64,000 nucleotides of DNA, from the NCBI GenBank assembly GCA_017506865.1, contig JAFCMP010000069.1:1-64000 (forward strand). The letters are read 5' to 3'. A program made the position numbers and the translations under genes. Source of the stretch: Tribonema minus. Taxonomy: Eukaryota > Sar > Xanthophyceae > Tribonematales > Tribonemataceae. Shown here piece after piece: positions 32,617 through 43,262 of this stretch; position 1 is the first letter of the stretch, and each line of letters starts with the position of its first letter. Below the pieces are notes generated by a model that did not search any database, was not told the DNA's origin, and saw only the letters and a program-made list of their open reading frames with translations.

Positions 32617-32964
32617 ATGAGCACTGATGTGCTGCAAATCCAGCAGAGACTGGGTGACACCCACAAAAGTGTGGTGCTTGCCTCAAGGGCACACCCTGAG
32701 CTGTCCAATGCGACGGCTGCCTGCTGCCAGCACGCTGATGCTGCGGCTGTTAGTGCTACTGATCGCTGCTGCTGCGGCGGCGCGCCGGCTGCTGCTTGCA
32801 GCTGCATGCCGCCGCTGCGCATGCTGTTGCGGCAGCTGCAGCTGTGCAGCATTGCTGACTGGCAGCAATGGCAGCAAGCAACAGTATGTGGATTAATGAG
32901 GTGGTTCCTGTGCCGCTGGCCAGGGTTCCCGGCTCTACGCACCAATACTCAAAGGGAAATTTGA
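32617..32964 (+). CDS. Hypothetical Cys-rich ORF
   Basis: 115 codons from ATG 32617, just after a G-rich tract (32584-32613). The product starts MSTDVLQIQQRLGDTHKSVV, has a Cys/Ala-rich centre and ends polar. No domain is recognised. The opposite strand is also open (32945-32523), and GC content alone could explain both, so this is a weak call. Confidence 0.2.
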   Translation: MSTDVLQIQQRLGDTHKSVVLASRAHPELSNATAACCQHADAAAVSATDRCCCGGAPAAACSCMPPLRMLLRQLQLCSIADWQQWQQATVCGLMRWFLCRWPGFPALRTNTQREI

Positions 32965-33297
32965 CACGCCGCCAGCAACCAACGTCATGACGTGGGGCTG
33001 CACAGCATATCAGAGCAGCATGGGGTGACAATCGCAGGCACCCTCACATGCTCAAAGATGTAGAGGTACGTTCTACTTTGCTCCTCCTATCTGACTGAGC
33101 GTAGACGCGCAAAAATCAAACTGGCCCGGACATGGCCAGGACATGGACATGGCCAGGACATGTCCTGGCCATGGACACATCTTGGCCTGCCAGTGGCACT
33201 TATGCGTGTAGGCAACTATATGCCTGCTGCTGCTGCTGCGGCTGCTGCTGTTACTGCTCCTCCTGCTTATGTTGCTGCTCGGTCAGCATCCTCATCT

Positions 33298-35290
33298 TCA
33301 GCACTCTGCCATGTGCCTTGTGCTGCTGTTGCTGTCACTTGGGCTGCTGCGGTAACCCCTTTCAAGCATTGCGCTCACACTGCTGGCACCACCAGATCCC
33401 TCTGGCGACAGCGGCACCGGCGGCACTGCTGCACAGTGCGCGCAGCTGCCGCCATAGCCATAGCTGCTGTCTTCATTGCCGCAATCACGGCACCGACCGG
33501 CAAAGCCACCGAGCATCGCGCCGCCACCGCCGCCAACCCGCGGCGCCGCGCCTGCGGGGGCAGCGGCGGCGCTGGCAGCAGCGGCAGCGGCAGCGGCGGC
33601 GGCAGCGGCGGCGGTCTCCAACCCGTCGCGCACTGCCTCCTGCGCGGCAGCGATGGACTCGTGGAAGCCCTTCATGCGCACGGGCGAGGAGCGCCGCCTC
33701 AGGTCCTTGGCGTTGCACGTGTCGGTGAAGACGCGGCACGTGTGGCGGTACGCGGCGAGGCGTGACGCACCGCGGAAGGCGGCGTCCCACATGGCGCCGA
33801 GGGGGACGCGTGCGCGCAGCCCGCGCGTGCCGGGCGGCCTGCAGCAGCAGCGAGCAGCAGCAGCTTATTAACATCAAGATATTTCATAATTTCAAGTAAT
33901 AAAAATTTAATCAAACGTGTATTTTTAAGCAAAACTGAACTGGAATGTGGCGTCCTACATGGCGCCCAGCACCACGCGTGCGCACAACCCGCACGCCCTT
34001 GGCGGCCTGCCAGTGCGGAGCGGTGATGACAGTGAGTCATGGTGCGGTAAAGAGCGGAGGTGACTCAGAGGCGTGATGGAGCAGAAGACGTCTGGGAGAG
34101 TGAAGATGACTCTCCGCCATGGCGGCAGAGCTCAGCATGCAAAGAATCGCGTAGGGCATGGCGAGGCTTCCTGCACGACGCTGCGCGGCGTGCGCACCGT
34201 CAGCGTGCGGCGCATGCACGTCACCTCAGAGGCGTGCGCGCATTGCGCAGCTGGGCGTGACACGCATGAATGTGAGCTCACACATACTCTGGCGCGCTTC
34301 ACTCTAATCGAGCGGAGTTGGCGGACAAAGGCTTATTTTGCTGCACGTGATGGCACATCAGCGCATGCTGGCCGTGCGCCTGCTGCGGTCCTTAGAGACA
34401 TGCAGTGATTGTGTCCGTGTGTGCTGCAGCGCCAGGATAGGCACTTCCAAGAGTGCGGCACAAGTGGAGTGGGCACTTATAACAGGTGGCCCATGGGCAT
34501 GTGTTGTCCCAGAATGACCTCATAGCACCTTCAGAGGGCCGTTGATGAGTGTGAGCATGGTTGCAGCAACGCCAACACGATGTGATGGATGCCGAGGTGT
34601 GGGCCCCGCTCAGGGGTAAACTTTGAAATGACATCATCGCACAAGCTGCTGAGCGTCCAGTGACGCTTCACTCCGATTAAGCAGCCTGAGAGAAAAGCGC
34701 TCAAGGGGAGGGCTACATGCAACGGCTCGTATAGGGACACAATGATTCTACTGCGACAAGCAGAGCGCTGCCGCATGCTTTATGAGCACTGCAAGCATGT
34801 ACTACCACTTCATGTGGCATGATGCAGCAGACGGTCGCTCCCACCTGCTGAAGCAGTGGAAGATGATGTTGGAAGGGCTGGGCGCCTCGTCCGCCGCCGC
34901 GATGAACGCCTCTGCCTCCCTCACGGTGCGCCGCGTGTGCTGCTTGATGCCGTCCCAGTCCACGATGAGCACGCGCACGAGGCCCGCAACTTCCTTCAAT
35001 GTCAACTCCCCCTGTTGTCCATCCGTCGTCCCCCACAAGCCGAATGCCGGCAGCGGCCCCAGCGGCGGCGCCAGCGGCAGCGCCATGGGCGCTTCCGCAC
35101 CATGCCTGCCGCCGTTTGATGTAGTAGTTGAAGTGTCGGCAGATGAAGGTCGGGGGGGGTAACGCGAGGCAGGGCTTAGGGGGCTCCACGTTGTGCGCTT
35201 CGTTGGGCGCTGGCTCTGGGTGGGGGACAGACACGCCGAGCTGCGGGAGCGCTTGACCCCTGTAATGGTTTGCTGTGCCAGCTGCTGCAA
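33298..35290 (-). CDS. Two-exon protein of unknown function
   Basis: Exon A ends at 34845 (donor AGCAG|GTGGGA, phase 2). It encodes a Pro/Ser-rich start and then LTLKEVAGLVRVLIVDWDGI, KQHTRRTVREAEAFIAAADE and SNIIFHCFS. Its beginning is uncertain: the frame opens at 35290, a Met lies at 35084-35086 (MALPLAPPLGPLPAFG), and an upstream exon is possible. Exon B is 33838-33298, joining in phase after a CTGCTGCAG acceptor. It encodes RPPGTRGLRARVPLGAMWDA, AFRGASRLAAYRHTCRVFTD and RMKGFHESIAAAQEAVRDGL, then a poly-Ala stretch, a Gly/Cys segment (GRCRDCGNEDSS, CAHC) and a Ser-rich end. The AMWDAAFRGASRLAAYRHTCR block looks like a conserved domain, but I cannot name it. The matching phase at the splice supports a real gene. 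Confidence 0.6.
33951..34017 (-). repeat. Echo of the exon B acceptor junction
   Basis: About 65 bases inside the intron repeat the start of exon B with its acceptor: GCGTCCTACATGGCGCC, ACGCGTGCGCACAACCCGCA and GGCGGCCTGCCAG here, against GCGTCCCACATGGCGCC, ACGCGTGCGCGCAGCCCGCG and GGCGGCCTGCAGC at 33783-33844. The two copies lie about 170 bases apart. The echo keeps the GC-rich exon bases in an otherwise AT-rich intron, which makes it easy to see. Confidence 0.85.
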
Positions 35291-36186
35291 ATGCGCAGAG
35301 GGTGGTGAGCAAAGGGCGGAGAATGGGGGGAGGGGGGGGGAGAGGGGTCAGTGAGATGCAGTGCAACAGTAATTAATGGGGTTTAGGAGTGCTGTTACCT
35401 CTTTCAGAAGCCAGCATACTCTGTTTTCAATTGTCAAGCGGCACCTGTGGACTCACGCCTCGCGCCTATGCAGAAGGCGATCGAAGGCTGCATGCAGTAC
35501 AGTCACTCCAAGACTTAAGGCCGTTTTCATATTGTTGCATGCCAGAGGAGCGAATGACATTAGCACGCCACGGAGTGCCGATACGGGTTGCATTCAAGTT
35601 TCAATGCAGTGAAGGCTCAGAATAGACTTCGCTGTCAGAAACCGGTTCTGTAGGTACCTCCCTGTACCACATAGAACATGTAGAACTGCACTGCTTGCAA
35701 ACAAGCAGTGCACCCAAGAAAATGTACGGCAACAGTGGTGTATATTCCTGATGTTGATGGTGTGCTCAGGCAGCCATTGCAAAAGCAGCATCAGTACCGC
35801 ATAATATTCAAAGTTTATCTCATCACCATAGTGCACCAATTGAATGGATGCTTTGAAATTCATGTGCCATGCACTGAGCAAGTGCACTAGTAGGTCAACC
35901 TGCATGCCTATCAGTACACGTTTCGAAGGCTTAAACTATGATCACACATCTTCGTGCACAAGCTTCTCTCGAAGTTGAGTGGCACAAAATGCATTATAAT
36001 GTATCAGCAGGCCCTTGAGCAAGTTGACACAGCATCCTGAAACCGCGCTCCTCCGAGTCAGTGTTGTGGAGAAATCTTGACACACATGAGATCAATACCA
36101 TGACAACCAGTGGTCCGCGCACAGTCTCAAAATTTTGATGTAAACCAGGGCATATAGCATCATAAGTCACTGACAGCAGCACACCA

Positions 36187-37641
36187 TCAGGTTGCAAATC
36201 CCCACACAGCTCTGACCTTGGGTGCCGCAGCCACTGCCACAAGCTGCTTGCCCCCTGTCTCGGGGCCCTCAAAACCCTCGCACTGCCAGGGTCGGGTGCT
36301 GCTCGTTGTGCGCAGCGCAGCAATGCCCGCAGGTGCTCGCGCCGGCGCCTTTGACGTTGGCGGCGACGCCCTCTTGCCATCGCCGCCATCGCCAAGCAGC
36401 CTGGCCCCACATCTCTCCAAAGCTGCAAGCAGCGGCATCACATGCTCCGCCACAGCACTCTTGACGCTTTGAAGGCCCGGGGCGCCACACAGCTGCTGAC
36501 TCAGATGCGGGCGCTGGTAGGCGGCGTGTGCCGGCAGGATCGCGCGCCGCTGCATCGGCGCGCAGACGCTCAGCCTGCTGGATTCATCGGCTTGAGCACT
36601 GATGCGGCGGTGGTTGCTGCTGATGGTGTCGCCACTGCTGCTGCCAGTGCGCATCGCGGCCATCCCCATGTCGCCGCCCCAGTAGGCGGCGCGCTGTGCG
36701 CCATCTGATGAGCACTGCTGTGCACGCGCCGCCGCCATACTCGCCGCAGCCTCCCGCATGCCAGTGGGCGCCTCATCGGCATTGCACTCAAGGTAGCTGA
36801 TGGTGTAGCGTCTGTGGCCGGCGCTCAGGGCCAGTGGTGCTTGCGCTGGCAATGATGGTGACACCCTGCCCATGGCGGATGCGGCGGCAGCGGCTCGTGC
36901 CGCGTCGTCCTGCGCAACACCGACGCTGCCTCTGCTGCCGCCGTTGCCGTTATGCCGCTGGTAGCGCTGCAGCGCCGTATTCTGTGTCTCAACAGCCAGC
37001 AGCACATCGTTGAGCTGCTGCTGCAGCGTCTGCTGCGAGGCGGCCCATGCCGCTTCTGCTGCCTCGAATGCGGCGGCCAGACTATTGCGCTGGCGGGCGA
37101 CCGCAACCAGTTGCTGCCGAAGTATTGCCGTCTCCGCTACGGCGTTACTGCTGCTGCAGCTCTGGCCATGAACATCGCAGGACGCGGTCTGCGTGGCTCG
37201 CTCAGTAAACTCCAATTTGGAAGTTGAGCTGCAGAGCAGCGGCTGTAACTGTTGCGGCAGCTGCTGGTGTAGTGGAGATGCGCACTTCAAGTTGCTTGAA
37301 TGGCCGCCGCTGGCTGCATCATCCAGCGGAGCCCGCAATGGTGGCTCGCCCTTTGCAACACAGGAGCCGCCAGCACGCTGCGCAGACGCTGCACCAGTCT
37401 GAATGCTCATTGCATGCTCTGAGTCAGCGAACTTCACGCTTGCATCAGAGCCATGCGCTGCCTCTTGCGCTGGCTGTCGTTGACACATCAACTGGTGCGT
37501 TGAGTCTAAACCCAGTGATGCGTGTGCAGCTGTTACAGTCACTGTGGCAGCAGCTGCTGCAGCTGGTAGATTGCTGAGAGTCTCAGAGTGTGAGTCGGAC
37601 TCTGACACTGACTCAGCTTGAGTGTGGACTGTCCTCGGCAT
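36187..37641 (-). CDS. Coiled-coil, Ala/Gln/Ser-rich protein (hypothetical)
   Basis: A single 484-codon minus frame starting MPRTVHTQAESVSESDSHSE. The acidic/Ser-rich N-terminus is followed by low-complexity sequence. A convincing coiled coil lies at about residues 168-235: AETAILRQQLVAVARQRNSL and ASQQTLQQQLNDVLLAVETQ with Leu/Gln heptads. The C-terminal half is disordered with clusters such as RRYTISYLECNADEAP and HVMPLLAALERCGARLLGDG. There is no signal peptide, membrane span or enzyme motif. Length and sustained codon bias argue for a real exon; more exons may exist on either side. Function unknown, perhaps structural or centrosomal by analogy with coiled-coil proteins, but that is a guess. 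Confidence 0.6.
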   Translation of the reverse strand: MPRTVHTQAESVSESDSHSETLSNLPAAAAAATVTVTAAHASLGLDSTHQLMCQRQPAQEAAHGSDASVKFADSEHAMSIQTGAASAQRAGGSCVAKGEPPLRAPLDDAASGGHSSNLKCASPLHQQLPQQLQPLLCSSTSKLEFTERATQTASCDVHGQSCSSSNAVAETAILRQQLVAVARQRNSLAAAFEAAEAAWAASQQTLQQQLNDVLLAVETQNTALQRYQRHNGNGGSRGSVGVAQDDAARAAAAASAMGRVSPSLPAQAPLALSAGHRRYTISYLECNADEAPTGMREAAASMAAARAQQCSSDGAQRAAYWGGDMGMAAMRTGSSSGDTISSNHRRISAQADESSRLSVCAPMQRRAILPAHAAYQRPHLSQQLCGAPGLQSVKSAVAEHVMPLLAALERCGARLLGDGGDGKRASPPTSKAPARAPAGIAALRTTSSTRPWQCEGFEGPETGGKQLVAVAAAPKVRAVWGFAT

Positions 37642-39303
37642 CCGATCCTCAATCTGCCAGAGTACAGCAGCAGTGCAGAGTGATGTTTGGTGCAGATTCT
37701 GAAGTCATAGAGCAGCTGCTGCTGCAGCAAATTAATGCTGCAGCACATTACAGAGCACCATGACATGGTCAGTAACTTTACTCTGCAGTACCCGTACCCA
37801 CGATGACTGACAACACCCACATGCTTGACAAGCCGGTTCAAGCTTATGCCAACATGCATGTGGTGGCACTGAGTAGCTTCAAGCTGATCATACTGTGGCG
37901 ACGCGGCGTGCAACAGTTACTGTCAACTTTAAAAGCAAGCAAGTCTGAGCTGTGACAGTCACAGTCTGATTCGGAGCAACCCATAGACTAAGTGATGCAG
38001 TAGCTGCTGACAGTGTCTGTGAGTGGGACTGACAGTCTGGGACCCGTCTACCACGGTGACCAGACTGAGTGTCACATGGTATTATTTGATAGCACCAAGT
38101 GTGCAGTGAAAGCGAAATTTGTCTTCATGTTCCAAAATCAAGTTCAAGCTGGTGCAGCAGCCGAGTGTGATGGTTCCAGTAGGACTGCATTACTTGCATA
38201 AAAACTGTACGTCAATACATCAAATGCTCGAGCTTCTCAGACCGATTGTATGATTTGAATCATTCAAACTACAAATCTGAACAATATCATAATAGTAAAG
38301 TTTAACGTAGATCAACCAATTTACAGCTAGTAGTACTAACTGTCACAAGGTACTATCCATTTACCGACGCTCATTCGAATAAAACCCCAGACCCACAAGA
38401 CCGATTTGGAGTCTAAGATCCGAGACTTGGTAAGCCAACTGATCATTCGATTTACAGTTACTTGACTGACAGTGTACTGTACATTTACTGACGCTCGTAG
38501 TATCACCAATAATTTGAAACTCCAAACTTTGAACTTTGCACCCACTACGTCGTCGAGTACTACTAAGGGCCGTTCAGAATCTGTGCACTGCCAGGCGCTT
38601 TTTGCGTGAATTTGGGTGAAAAACATATGAAGACAGTGGCATGACATTGTTGCAGATGGATTCACAGCGCCCTTTCAAATTGGAGGGCCATGATGAACAA
38701 TTATGTGAGTGGATCGTCACGGTAAACCAGTCAATCAGACGTCACCGAACTTAGTAATATAGTAATGAGGTGCCTCGCAAGGCGTCACTCAGTGCGCGGA
38801 GACATGGCGAGAGTGGCTGTGCAGCGCCATGACTGCTAGACTATCAGTAAGTATAATACAATAGTACTGGCTTCGAGCTGCCGCTGCCAGTGCCTGCGCC
38901 ACGAGCGGCACGCTGAAAGGCCGTACCTGCGCTGGTCGTTAGCGTTCGCCGTATGTGAAACTAGTCTAAGAGCGCCGTACAGTCAGAATGCAGTGCACAA
39001 TGATTCACAGCTGGATTCACAGTGCAAAAGTAGCTGTGCAGAACGAGCTTATCAGCCTGTCAGTGAGTGTAAGTCTAAGACTCGGTATGCCGATTAAGTC
39101 TAGGACTACACTTACTAAAAGTACTGCAAACCACTTGTGACCAGGTTTTGAATTTACCCACTGCAGTACGATGATACCTACTAGCTACTAGTAGTACTAC
39201 AGACTGAGTACTACTCGTAGTACTATCACTACCTGGCAGTACTGTAACTTATTAATAACCTGTCAGTGAGCTACTCAGTACTACCAGTAGTCTACGAGCA
39301 GTA
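37642..39303. other. Gene-poor stretch with GTAC/AGTACT-rich DNA
   Basis: No gene recognised. Short words such as AGTACTAC, GTAGTACT and TCAGTGAGT recur densely at 38440-39300, including CTACTAGCTACTAGTAGTAC near 39180. These give many small palindromes centred on GTAC or AGTACT. The right edge is the 12-bp target duplication of the retrotransposon copy. Confidence 0.5.
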
Positions 39304-39315
39304 GTACCGTAACGC
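39304..39315. repeat. Target-site duplication, left copy
   Basis: GTACCGTAACGC directly precedes the 5'-truncated element 2 copy; the identical 12-mer follows it at 39934-39945. Confidence 0.9.
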
Positions 39316-39858
39316 GTCTCTATTGTCCGCAATGAGGACGCTAGCGTCTTCAAGGTACCGGGGTATCGGGCGGACACAGTCATTGACCCAGGGTGTCTGC
39401 ACTTTAGCAGTGCATACCGTAACAAGGGAATAGTGCTAGACACAAGTGTGCGCGCGCCCACAGCGAGCTCGTACCTGACAGGCAAAACAAATGCCTCGAA
39501 CACGGACGGCTATGCTGCTGGGGTGGGGGAGGACGCGAAGGTCAAGCACCACACCGGCACCTTGACGTCATCTTGGGCTTTTGTGCCATTCGTGCAGGAG
39601 TCGTACGGACGGCTGGGCAAGCAGACAAGCCTTTTTGTTAAGGAGTTGGCAATGCACTCAGCACTGTGCTCAGGGGGGGGGAAGGCAGATGTGTTACGCA
39701 AGGCCGGGTTAGCTAAGCGTCAGATCCTCATTGAGCTGAGCATATCGCTGGCGCGGGAGTTGGCGGAGCGCGTCATGGCATACACACGTGGAGCGCGAAT
39801 GCTGGGCTGTGTTGCGGCGCCGGTATCCAAACTCCTAGGGCACAGCGCAGACTAGGCT
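39316..39858 (+). pseudogene. Endonuclease fragment of element 2, open frame
   Basis: Read through from the truncation point, the frame is open to the stop TAG near 39853 and encodes RNEDASVFKVPGYRADTVID, IVLDTSVRAP, AFVPFVQESYGRLG and KELAMHSALCSGGGKADVL. It has no reverse transcriptase and no start of its own, so it is dead on arrival, but it preserves the undisturbed endonuclease C-terminus of the family. Confidence 0.8.
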
Positions 39859-39933
39859 GCTGCGTTGACGCAAGCTTTTCGATTGCATAGGCAACCCGGC
39901 CTCCCTTGGGCCTTTATAAATACAAGTCCATAC
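39316..39933 (+). mobile_element. 5'-truncated copy of retrotransposon element 2
   Basis: 618 bases matching the last part of element 2 (9368-9988, opposite orientation) almost base for base. By eye I found one substitution (ATCCTCATTG here, ATCCACATTG there) and the one-base T difference that breaks the frame in the 9.4 kb copy. It starts inside the endonuclease region (GTCTCTATTGTCCGC) and ends GGCCTTTATAAATACAAGTC then CATAC, flanked by a perfect 12-bp duplication. This is textbook 5' truncation from target-primed reverse transcription. It must derive from a master copy with the intact frame, not from the mutated 9.4 kb copy. Confidence 0.92.
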
Positions 39934-39945
39934 GTACCGTAACGC
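39934..39945. repeat. Target-site duplication, right copy
   Basis: GTACCGTAACGC, identical to 39304-39315. Confidence 0.9.
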
Positions 39946-40439
39946 CTTGTGCTAACAGGCTAACAATGATAATTGCTGCAGCAGCAGCTGAGCGCTTCAA
40001 AATCAGAATAAAAATATGCCTGGTATTTTCAAATTGGTCAGACCTAATGAAACTGCCAATGAGTGTTACAGTATGGCAGAGTTGTATTTACAATCTCCCA
40101 CTTGCCAGTGCCCTGGTCATTAAGTACATCCATGATAATAGGCCGCCGACACTCACTGACAGTATTAGACTATCAGTCTATCACTGTGACACTACCGTGA
40201 CAACACGACCTTGATGGACCACATTGTCAAGTAGTCATTATTAGTCCAGGACTTAGTCTTAGACTAGACTTCAAGTAACTATCAATATTATGATGATTCA
40301 AAAAGCCTTGACACTCTGTGCCGGTCTGTCAGGAAGTCTCCAACAATCGAACTTTATTTTAATTCACAAATGGCGGACTGTCGCTTTTGCAATATGCCCA
40401 ATGCAACATTTTCGAAAGCACTGCAACGACATGATTTCA

Positions 40440-40680
40440 ACACTTAGGCCGTCTTTCATGGCAATCAGATCGGGCGACCGAAATCGGGGCCCAAACGCCC
40501 AATTTAAATCCACGCCAGCTTCGAAGAAAAGTGACCTGGACTTTTGCGTGAAGATGAAGCAAACAGAACGGCTATGCGAATCGGGCACAGACTCTTCGAG
40601 ACGAACAGGCGCAGAACTGCTGACATTTGCATGGCGCAGGCTCAATGCGGCGACGCCCGATCCGTTTTGAATGGGACTTT
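40440..40680. repeat. Diverged dispersed repeat, copy B
   Basis: Colinear with 25795-26020 (see there). The minus frame over this copy reads CFIFTQKSRSLFFEAGVD and WAFGPRFRSPDLIAMKDG; the minus frame over copy A reads [18 protein letters not shown] and [11 protein letters not shown]. They may descend from a coding sequence, but neither frame is convincingly open. Confidence 0.6.
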
Positions 40681-40729
40681 TGTGCACCTGGTCCACAAAA
40701 GTCGGCCTAGGTGTTCAAAATTTACCTTG

Positions 40730-41620
40730 TTAGAAATACCTAAATAATAGAGTACTTCCAAAAACGCCACTACGATGCTAAACGTCACTGACGGAACAAA
40801 TATATATATTATATGATGTAACAAAATTCAATACATCATTATATCATATGATAATAACCTACTGATTACTGTAATACTATCATAATGGGTAACTTTGGAA
40901 GTTCAACTTATCTTCTTCCAACTCATTAACATCTGCGATAATTTTATATTGATCTTCAATCCTCAAGTATTTATTGTAATACATCTGATTCACTCCATTA
41001 TGATAATGAATCAGATATTATATATTATTAATAAGAGAACACACATTATAGAAATATAATCGTTGTCTTGCCTCATTGATTTATATCATCAAAATGACAT
41101 GTGATTTATTTGTATCGTATCAAGCGATATTCATATACGAACATAATATAAAAGGTAACATCAAGTATACTCGGGTTGTGCGAAACTCTTAGAACGCTAT
41201 CATTATCCCCGAAGAAAAAACTCAGTTAGTAAATTACATACTGAAGCTGTTAGCCGTATGTGATGAAAAGGTCACTGAATTTGAGGGATTTGAGCCTGAG
41301 GGACCGGAACGTGAAGTAATTGAGGGACAACCGTTACCGTAACGTGAACACAGGCGGGACGAGTTTGAGTGAGAAAGAGTAACTAGAGTAAAGTAGTAGA
41401 GTGAGCAACCCTCAAGGTCCTGAGTGGATTACTCGTACTTTACACAAATAGGCCAAGCCTGAACAAGTGCACACTCGTTACTCCCTCAAAAATGCAGCGA
41501 CGATCAGAGTGGCCACTCGTACTCTATCACAAAATACAGTTTGATATCGAGTTAGAGTGATCATTACTCGGTGGGTATGCAATTAGAGTAATTAACTCTG
41601 TCACTCTATCAACTAGAGTA
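40730..41620. other. AT-rich non-coding block
   Basis: Much lower GC than the window, with TATATATATTATATGATG and ATTATATCATATGATAATAA at 40800-40860, and words such as AGAGTA, ACTCTA and GAGTAAC repeated at 41350-41640. No frames of note. It could be a young non-coding insertion, a matrix-like region or an origin-like AT island; nothing in the sequence decides. Confidence 0.5.
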
Positions 41621-42371
41621 CTTGCTAGTCAACATTACTCACGCCGCGTGTCACACACCGCGACACTCGTTTAGTGTTGCATACTTTAAGTTTGCGGTGA
41701 AGTTGGCGTTTCACGCATACGCAGAGGGCAAGGGGGGGCGCAGTAGAGAACCAAGCGCTAGCACTAACAACAACCCGGATGCCAAACATGCTCCTGCTCT
41801 AAAGCCTTTGCCTGAGCCGAAGGCCAGCCCTGCATTGATCGTAGTCACTGTGGCTCCTGTCTGCATAGGACCCTGGTGATGTGCACTGGCAGCAGCGAAA
41901 CAGACGGGCAAGCGGCGCAGTGCGCTCCCCACTGGCGGCGTCCTCAACCTGGGTGCTCTAGATGCTGTCAGAGTGAAGATGGCGAAAAGGAATCCGGTAA
42001 AACTCTCGTCGCGGTCCCCAAGCCCTCTTGAAATCGGGATTATAGTCCAGCAAAGGGAAGACACGATGGTCTCAGCAGGCGGCGGCTGGTTGCCGCCGTC
42101 TGGCACTGTGCTGGTTCTCTGCAGCGATTATTACTAATAGTCTGTCTGCCTGTTGCACAACAATCATATAGTGTTACTCTAAGATGCTGAATTTGTTGTG
42201 TGGCTTGCGATAATCTAATGACATACGTTCAAAGTTTTCCATATAGCATGCTGCACGAATGCATGTTTGTCACTTATACGGAAACCCTGAGATCACTGCA
42301 GGGTATAACTTGAGCTGATTTTCTTGCACACTCTTCCAGTCGACTGTAGTGACTGTGGTAATTACGTTGAA
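41621..42371. other. No gene recognised
   Basis: Moderate-length opposed frames only (plus 41622-41879, minus 42106-41711). No domain or repeat seen. Confidence 0.4.
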
Positions 42372-42794
42372 CCGCTCCGCTCATCCGCGACCCTGAAACC
42401 CAAAAAGCAACCGAGCACTTATGCTATAGTGAAGTCAGTCAAGACACTCAAACTGTTGAAGTTTGACAATGGTAGATTCTTGGCCTCACTTAGACGCACC
42501 AGACGAGCTGTTGGTTGTTGAAGTTGAGACGGGTGGAGCCGTGCTATTGCACGCTGAGCAGTGATATGACAGTTGAAGTTGGCATGAAGTTGAAGTATGA
42601 ATATCACCGTTGAAGTACAATATCACATCAGGAACAACATCAACTTCAACAAGTGAGTAGTCAGCAGATGCCCCTGACATAGGGCTACAGCATGCCATTA
42701 CCCGACTTCAACACCTGTTCTGCCCTGGAGACTTTACTATAGCATAAGTGCTCGGTTGCTTTTTGAGTTTCAGGGTCGCGGATGAGCGGAGCGG
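42372..42794. mobile_element. Inverted-repeat (MITE-like) element
   Basis: Arms of about 63 bases face each other. The left arm (42372-42434) holds CCGCTCCGCTCATCCGCGAC, CCTGAAACCCAAAAAGCAAC and CGAGCACTTATGCTATAGTG. The right arm (42731-42794) is its complement with only a few mismatches. The 296-base centre has no ORF but is rich in GTTGAAGT/ACTTCAAC words. A third, unpaired arm lies at 45665-45740. Short non-coding DNA with long terminal inverted repeats suits a non-autonomous DNA transposon, though no target duplication is evident. Confidence 0.7.
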
Positions 42795-43034
42795 ATCCTC
42801 CTCGTTATCGTCTGCGTACTAGTAGTGCAATGTGCGCAAGAGTATATGTACTCTAACACGTAAACATTTTATGTACTATTATGTTACAGTAGTGTGTGTG
42901 TTCTAACATGTAGAGTACACTCTAGTGTACTAGAGTACTCACTGAGTAATTACTCGTATTCGACTCAAAAAGTGCCTGCCAACTGGAGTGCTACTCGTCG
43001 ACGAGCACTCTGCACAAAAATGCCAGGGGTTATC
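42795..43034. other. No gene recognised
   Basis: AT-rich with AGTACTC, GAGTAC and TGTGTTC words; nothing coding. Confidence 0.4.
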
Positions 43035-43262
43035 CCGACTCCACCCCCACCCCCGGAGTCGGCCAACGACGCGGACTCCGCTCCGACTCCGCTCCGGCCG
43101 GAGCGGAGTCGGAGTCGCTCGGCGTATCTCAGTGCTCCGCAGATTCGGAGTCGGAGTCGTACAGCGATGGGTGCCAGCTCCCCGGAGCGGACGGTCGGAG
43201 TCGTAGGCAAATGAGTCACAGCTCCGCGGAGCGGAGTCGGAGTCGTACAGATATTGAGGAGT
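43035..43262. repeat. GGAGTC/GACTCC simple-repeat block
   Basis: Repeated GGAGTC, GGAGCGGAGTCGGAGTCG and complements; AGCTCC-CGGAGCGG-CGGAGTCGTA recurs three times (about 43090-43250). A small outlier of the same word (CCGACTCCGAGTCGGAGTCG) lies at about 45500. Confidence 0.8.

Noticed and set aside
33132..33765. Plus-strand 198-201-codon ORFs at 33 kb
   Set aside because: They are antisense to exon B of the minus gene, whose splice phase and protein-like sequence are better supported; Cys/Arg runs reflect CTG/CGG-rich DNA.
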